NCBI GenBank assembly: GCA_032164295.1
Contig: JAJHTX010000004.1
Coordinates: 1,178,001-1,242,000 of the forward strand
Reading direction: 5' to 3'
DNA from: Inonotus obliquus
Taxonomy: Eukaryota > Basidiomycota > Agaricomycetes > Hymenochaetales > Hymenochaetaceae
Length of the DNA: 64,000 nucleotides
Numbering within the stretch: the stretch's first letter is position 1; each line of letters begins with the position of its first letter. Below, in pieces: positions 59,056 through 64,000 of the stretch. The notes under the pieces were generated by a model, which saw only the letters and a list, made by a program, of their open reading frames with translations, had not been told where the DNA came from and searched no databases. The position numbers and the translations under genes were made by a program.

Positions 59056-59245
59056 ACTCTGAGTAGGAGACCTATGCCATGCGTGCTGTGACAGAAATGG
59101 GAAAAAAATTGAGGTCATATTACGCCATCACGTGATACGACGATCCAATAAACGCGTCGCGTCACAGACTTGGTTGCTGCTAAGCCACGGACAGTGTTGT
59201 AGCAAGTCAGCACAATCAATTCTGCGATACACACTCTCTCTCGAA

Positions 59246-61062
59246 ATGGCGGTCAACTTTCAGATATCTCCAAGGCAGCCACTGCTTGACTTGACGAATG
59301 ATAATCTTGAAAATCGAGGCTCTCCACCCAAAGGAAAGCGACCGGGTGAACATGATGATGGGGCGAATAAACGTCTGAAACTCTCGGAGGTATTATGGAT
59401 TGTACTCGTCCCAAAGCACACACTGATCCGTAAGCTCAGGATGCCTCGACATGTTGTTCAAGGAAAGGTCTAGGGGGAACATATGGTATATTACGAGCAT
59501 TACGGAAAGGCGACCCATTGGCGCGTCGATTCTTCAATCGTACGTTGAAAGTTTCACTCTTTTCATTATTCCGCTGATTCCCGCAATCTTATGATAGCAC
59601 CAACGGTGAACATTCTGGAGACATTCGTATCTTCGAACAAAGCAGACGTTTTCCGGTGCCAGGCGTTAGACGCTGATAGGTATCTGACGCCTCCGTACGC
59701 GTGCGCCTACTCACATGGTACGTAATTGACCATTCCGGCTACCATATCTCTGCTGAACATCAAACACAAGCTTCCAAGAGAGGCCAAGCCTCGATTCTTG
59801 CAGTTGCCACTGAGCAAGGTACAGTCGACATTATCAATACTGTGAAGAGACGGGATTGGGATCCGGGTACGCCTTCTGTTTTTTTTTGGCATACAGAAAA
59901 CTCAGGTGCTTTCAGAGCCTACCAGGACAGTATTACAGGTCCACGACAACGGCGTTTTTGACGTGAAATGGTCGCCTTCTGACAAACTCGTCGCGACCGC
60001 ATCGGGTGACCGTACAGTGGCTATCACAGATCCCAGTTCATCCTCAGGAACTGCACTCTATTCTTTAAACGCAGGACATTCGCACACCGTCAAGTGTCTT
60101 GCATGGGATACTTCGAGCGACCATCTACTAGTTAGCGGTGGAAGGGATGGTTGTATTTGTTTGTGGGATTTGCGAACAAGAGGCAATGGCGACCTGCAAG
60201 AGGAAGGTGTGGATAGCCGTTGGGGACCTGTTCTGAATATTCCATTTGCACATGAGGAAATGGCAGGAAAAGCGACAAAGAGGGGACGTGTCTCGCTGAC
60301 GCCAAAGAGTGTTACATCTGTAGCATATCTTCCTGATTCGAATTTCGAAGTCATTAGTAGTGGTGCTTCAAATGGGTGCGTAGCTTATTCAACGAATTTC
60401 TCAGGCAAGACTGACGAGCCATGTTGACTAGCATCGTTCGAAAGTGGGACTTACGACTACCGACTTCATCTCCTAAGAAAAAGCCAAAGAAGCCTACTCC
60501 TATCCTGCCGGTAGATTCTGCCGCCGAAGATCTTACGACTGTCACTTACGATGGTCAAATCGCTGGCTTCAATAGTACACCAACACGTCGGGCTCGCGGA
60601 ATAATCTCGCTCGCTCTGGGATCCGGCCCCAGTGCCGGTCGTATATTTGCTTTGAGCAATGATTCGCGTATACACACATACAATTCGTCCGGGGCCGCCG
60701 GTATGCCATTAGGGGTGCAACAAGCGGACCAGGCGTACATGCATCGTCACATGTCAACGAACTCATTCTACGTCCGAGCGTCTGTGAGTCCCTGTGGTCG
60801 TTGGCTGGCAACGGGCGGAGCATCTGGTTCGGCGTTCTTGTTTGACGTAGGTGCCAATAGGACCGACAAGCTGGTCACGGAAGGTGTTGAGCTGAGGGGA
60901 CAAGAGGGTGAGGTAGGAGCAGCTGATTGGGCAGGTGATTCGCTGGCAACATGTGCGGATGATGGAACTGTGAGGATATGGCGTCCAGAAATCGATACGT
61001 ATCACTCGTGTGCTGGAAACCCAGAGGAAGCCCGATGGGATTGGGCATGGGGAAGGAGGTAG
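59246..61062 (+). CDS. CDT2: WD40 protein similar to Cdt2/DTL, CRL4 ubiquitin-ligase substrate receptor
   Basis: In other eukaryotes Cdt2 brings PCNA-bound Cdt1 and other targets to the CUL4-DDB1 ligase during S phase. Exons: 59246-59429, 59474-59539, 59598-59717, 59771-59866, 59916-60375 and 60432-61062. The N-terminal part holds a basic GSPPKGKRPGE stretch, then PPYACAYSHASKRG and ILAVATEQGTVDIINTVKRRDWDPEP, a block typical of Cdt2. WD repeats follow: HDNGVFDVKWSPSDKLVATASGD, GHSHTVKCLAWDTSSD, SGGRDGCICLWDLR, SGASNGIVRKWDLR, FYVRASVSPCGRWLATGG and GDSLATCADDGTVRIW. Two WDxR motifs (WDLR twice) are the DDB1-contact signature. The N-terminal intron borders were chosen to keep the frame and are less certain. 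Confidence 0.85.
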
Positions 61063-61287
61063 ATATTACTGACCAAGAATCTTGCTTTCCTATTCCCTTC
61101 ACTTAGTCGTAACCATGGCAGGAATTTGTAACCCAAGGAACAATGCCGCATTAGGTATGAAAAAACGAAGAGCTTGGGGATTAATGATACACGATGGTAT
61201 AAGGATGTAAAGTAATACTGGCAGGTGAAAGTAAAGTCATCGTAGATGGTCCCCGAACATGAGCCAAGACACAAAAATCCAAGAACA

Positions 61288-62130
61288 CTATTGCTTCTTG
61301 ATTGCAGTTACCAGCCTGTGTGATTCATCAGTCTGTTGGATCACCATGATCTGGGAGATTGATGAAACAACGAACCAATCTAAGCCTTCCTCCAGACCGT
61401 CACCCTTCGTAGCACAAGACCCACGAACACTCCATTGCCGCCCTTTCTCCGCACCCGCAAGTCCCAACTTATCACTGAGTTCATCCGGCTTGAGTGCTTC
61501 AGGCACGTCCTGCTTGTTTGCAAACACAAGTAATGGTACGCCGCGCAGTTCATCTTCCGCAAGCATCGTCAGAAGCTCCGTCCGTGATGTATCTATCCGT
61601 GCTCGATCTGAAGCGTCAATCACGTAAATGATTCCGGCAGTGTTGGGGAAATAGCACCGCCAGTATGGTCTGGGAAGGATGACAGCCGTTGGTCGTGCGA
61701 GACTGCTTAGAAGAATGATGAATGCATACCGGATGCTTGACTGCCCGCCCAAGTCCCATACTTGAAACTTGATGTTTTTGAACTAATGCCGGACTTGAAA
61801 GTCGGACTGCATTCATAATAAACAAGCAGAAAACGTACTTGTACAGTTTCTACATTAAACCCGATTGCTATTGATATTTACTTAGTGCAAGTTTCTTTCC
61901 GCAAGGCTGAATACTCACTTGGAATTGTCGAGACGACTTCGCCAATCTGCACAGATCACTTGGTAAGCGTTTAGCGGCCATGAACAGACGAGGCCCACCT
62001 GCAATTGATAGAGAATGGTAGTTTTACCAGCAGAGTCAAGCCCAAGCATTAATATCCGGACGTCCTGGTCCTTTCTCCATCCTACAAGCGACGCAAGGGA
62101 GGAAAACACCGCCGAAAACGTCACGCCCAT
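61288..62130 (-). CDS. ARL1: ADP-ribosylation factor-like small GTPase Arl1
   Basis: Golgi GTPase that recruits GRIP-domain golgins. Predicted 187 aa from six exons: 62130-61999, 61946-61919, 61867-61839, 61782-61730, 61669-61376 and 61315-61288. Gly2 is present for N-myristoylation (MGVTFS). The nucleotide-binding elements are P-loop GLDSAGKTT, switch I TIPTIGFNVET, switch [18 protein letters not shown], and the C-terminal [17 protein letters not shown]. The last exon adds only nine residues (VTAIKKQ end). [13 protein letters not shown] and DLGGQ with SSIRPYW point to Arl1 rather than Arf1 (DVGGQDKIR). Confidence 0.95.
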
Positions 62131-62363
62131 CTTCGTCCTCACTCGTTGTAGTTCTCGGGTGCGTCAAGCTCAGGCGAGTCAGGTATTGGTAAGGGAGAGT
62201 GTTGGGCCACGCAAGGCCAAGCAGGATGAGAGGATGGGTGATTATAAGAGCCTCGTTTCCTGAGTCGGCAAGTGCTCGGCAGTGACTTTTGATGCCTTTC
62301 CAAGGTGATCGCCAATTTCATGCTCTACTTCTTTTTACCACAGCAAGTCGTCTTACATCGGAG

Positions 62364-63554
62364 ATGTCGTACGAGACTGATGCCATCTCAACATCCAATA
62401 AAGTAAAAGAAGATAAACCAAAGCAGAGGGAGGGAGAGGAGCATAATTCCAGCAAATCTAAGCGGAAAAATAAAGCAAAGGTAATCACCCTACTCATCTA
62501 CATCATGGGGACTTCATCGAACTGAAGTTGTTCAAGTAGATAGCCATCGAAGATGGCCACGAAGAGTCTGCGAGCAGCGGAATGCCTGTATCTAAGAAGG
62601 AGGAGAAAAAACGAAAGCGGCACGGACTAGACGACGAGACAACCAAGACGGACCTTTACATTACCGAGGAGACGGAAGTAACCAACGAAAGAACCAGGAA
62701 ACGAAACAAAAGCAGAAGCGTTTCAGCTACGGGCAACGACCCGGCCGAAGAATCTAACGAGCTTACGCGTAAGAAAGCGAAAAGGCGTTCCCAGAAGCAC
62801 GAAGAAAACACCTTGGTCGAGCATTCTAACTTGGAGAAAAAGAAAGTCAAAGACAAGGGGAGCAAAAGGAAGTCCAAGAAGGCTCATAAGAAAGATGAAG
62901 CTGCTTCCGATGCATCTTTACCGAGCCCTGACGAAGATACGACTTTAACTGACAAAGCTCGCGGAGGTACGCTCTTTATTGTATGTTTGACAATTAATGT
63001 TGCCATTAAAGCCCTGTTTGTGACTGGCTACAGCACTGTCGTATGCACGCACACGTTTCTCTTCTCCAGAATCATGGAAGTTCAACAAAGCTCGTCAAAA
63101 TTGGATAGCTAAGCATTTCTTCTCTGCAAGCGATGTATGCCATTCAGTCTATAATTTGATCTACAATTGCTCAAAACTGACTCCGAACGCAGATACCAAC
63201 GAAATATGTCCCATTTGTAGTGGATTACCTCGCAAGTTGTCGAGGCGGGGTGCGCCAGGTTTGCATCATAAGTTTACGGTGTTTTCGTTGCTCTCTTACT
63301 TATAAGCATGTTAGAATCTTATCGAGGCTTGCAATAAGCACCTTGAGCCATCTCCTTCGGACCAGGAGACCCCTACCCACTCCTCTACGATTCCTACCGA
63401 GACGGCCGTGCGGCCAGTAGGCGAGGCTACTAACTCGATAACTGCTCCATTTTTGCCCGAGCCAGGGGGTGACGGTAGTTCCCCGAAGATACCAGAAGAT
63501 ATCGAGCAAAGGGCACGAGCTTTACTAAAGGCCCTTGAGACCACCGCAAGCTAG
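62364..63554 (+). CDS. WKF-domain nuclear/nucleolar protein (C7orf50-like)
   Basis: Predicted 304 aa from five exons: 62364-62480, 62540-62966, 63070-63134, 63193-63258 and 63315-63554. The N-terminal 180 residues are Lys/Glu/Ser-rich with many basic clusters (KKEEKKRKRHG, RKKAKRRSQK, KKKVKDKGSKRKSKKAHKK) that are nucleolar-type signals. The WKF domain follows across three exons: SWKFNKARQNWIAKHFFS, then IPTKYVPFVVDYLASCRGGVRQ and NLIEACNKHLE. Human C7orf50 with this domain is nucleolar and linked to ribosome biogenesis; the exact role is not known. The C-terminal 70 residues are Pro/Thr/Glu-rich. Head to head with Arl1, 233 bases apart. Confidence 0.85.
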
Positions 63555-63683
63555 CATGAATATTTTTCTATCCATTGCGTTCCTGCGTCAATATCAGTAG
63601 TCTTTATTATGCGAAGTGGCTTGTCTAAGCTGCAAAACAACGGCAGCGTATAGCAGGGAGGAAGTGTGACGGACATCAACAAA

Positions 63684-64000
63684 TCATCGCTTGACATTCA
63701 CAGCTTTTACGCGGGGGTCTCCACGCTCCTGTCGTGCTTTCAGTTTCTGCTGACGCTTGCTCGTGGGTTCGGCTGGGATGTCTTCGGTGGGAGTACCCCC
63801 TCCTGGCTTCAAGAAGCGATAAGCTAGCGGTCCTACTTTGTAAAGAAAGTACCCAGGGATCTAGAAACAGTAATCACCCAATCAGATACAAAAGTTTACT
63901 TCCTGGAACGATTAACTCACCGCGATGTATAACCACCATACATATTCACTGATTAAAGCGCTGCCTATCTGGCAAGCCCCTTTGGAACAACGAAAAACAC
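63684..64000 (-). CDS. TMEM208/SND2-like ER membrane protein, C-terminal part
   Basis: The gene continues beyond the right edge. The last exon is 63860-63684; the exon before it ends at 63921 and probably begins near 63970 after an acceptor TTGCCAG. The visible protein reads SEYVWWLYIA, then IPGYFLYKVGPLAYRFLK, a Gly/Pro/Glu linker, and a basic tail (TSKRQQKLKARQERGDPRVK) ending VNVKR. The aromatic W-W-L-Y / IPGY pattern and the Lys-rich cytosolic tail are typical of TMEM208, the homologue of yeast Snd2, which acts in SRP-independent targeting of proteins to the ER. Only about 70 residues are visible. Confidence 0.7.

Overview
The window is nuclear DNA of a filamentous basidiomycete, most likely an Agaricomycete. 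Nearly every gene is split by short GT-AG introns of about 45-65 bases, genes are dense on both strands, and the gene set is typically fungal: alpha-aminoadipate lysine synthesis, Kcs1, GH125 mannosidase, a TPR-kinase fusion, Ser/Thr-rich GPI proteins, and TGTTA..TAACA solo LTRs. No bacterial or viral genes were seen.

Layout. 1-4.4 kb: 3' end of quinolinate phosphoribosyltransferase, a 2-oxoglutarate/Fe(II) dioxygenase and RCC1. 4.5-10.9 kb: a repeat island made of two related blocks (A and B), each followed by an AT-rich inverted-repeat block. The first inverted repeat is a palindrome of about 1.9 kb. Block B carries two solo-LTR insertions, one of them 1.47 kb long with a 269-codon ORF. 11.0-25.8 kb: Vps60/CHMP5, the GPI inositol-deacylase Bst1, a small GPI-anchored wall protein, an ACMSD-type amidohydrolase, mitochondrial uS11m, QCR9 and the inositol hexakisphosphate kinase Kcs1. 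25.8-30.5 kb holds no gene I can support. 30.5-44.1 kb: a TPR-kinase fusion, an FHA/forkhead factor, the m6A methyltransferase IME4/METTL3, a peroxisomal 4CL-like acyl-CoA ligase, the splicing factor Cwc21 and a Myb protein. 45.4-64 kb: GH125 mannosidase, a Ser-rich protein, acetylornithine aminotransferase, a C2/proline-rich cytokinesis-type protein, a small mitochondrial-type membrane protein, homoisocitrate dehydrogenase, a Cdt2-like WD40 protein, Arl1, a WKF-domain protein and a TMEM208/SND2-like protein.

Most genes are unrelated housekeeping genes, and many are paired head to head across promoters of 150-430 bases (Vps60/Bst1, uS11m/QCR9, forkhead/IME4, Cwc21/Myb, LYS12/Cdt2, Arl1/WKF). 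There is no secondary-metabolite cluster. The quinolinate phosphoribosyltransferase and the ACMSD-like enzyme sit on two sides of one branch point in tryptophan-to-NAD metabolism, but they lie 16 kb apart. The most novel material is the repeat island. All exon borders were read by eye from splice signals, reading frame and family similarity; no search or RNA evidence was available.
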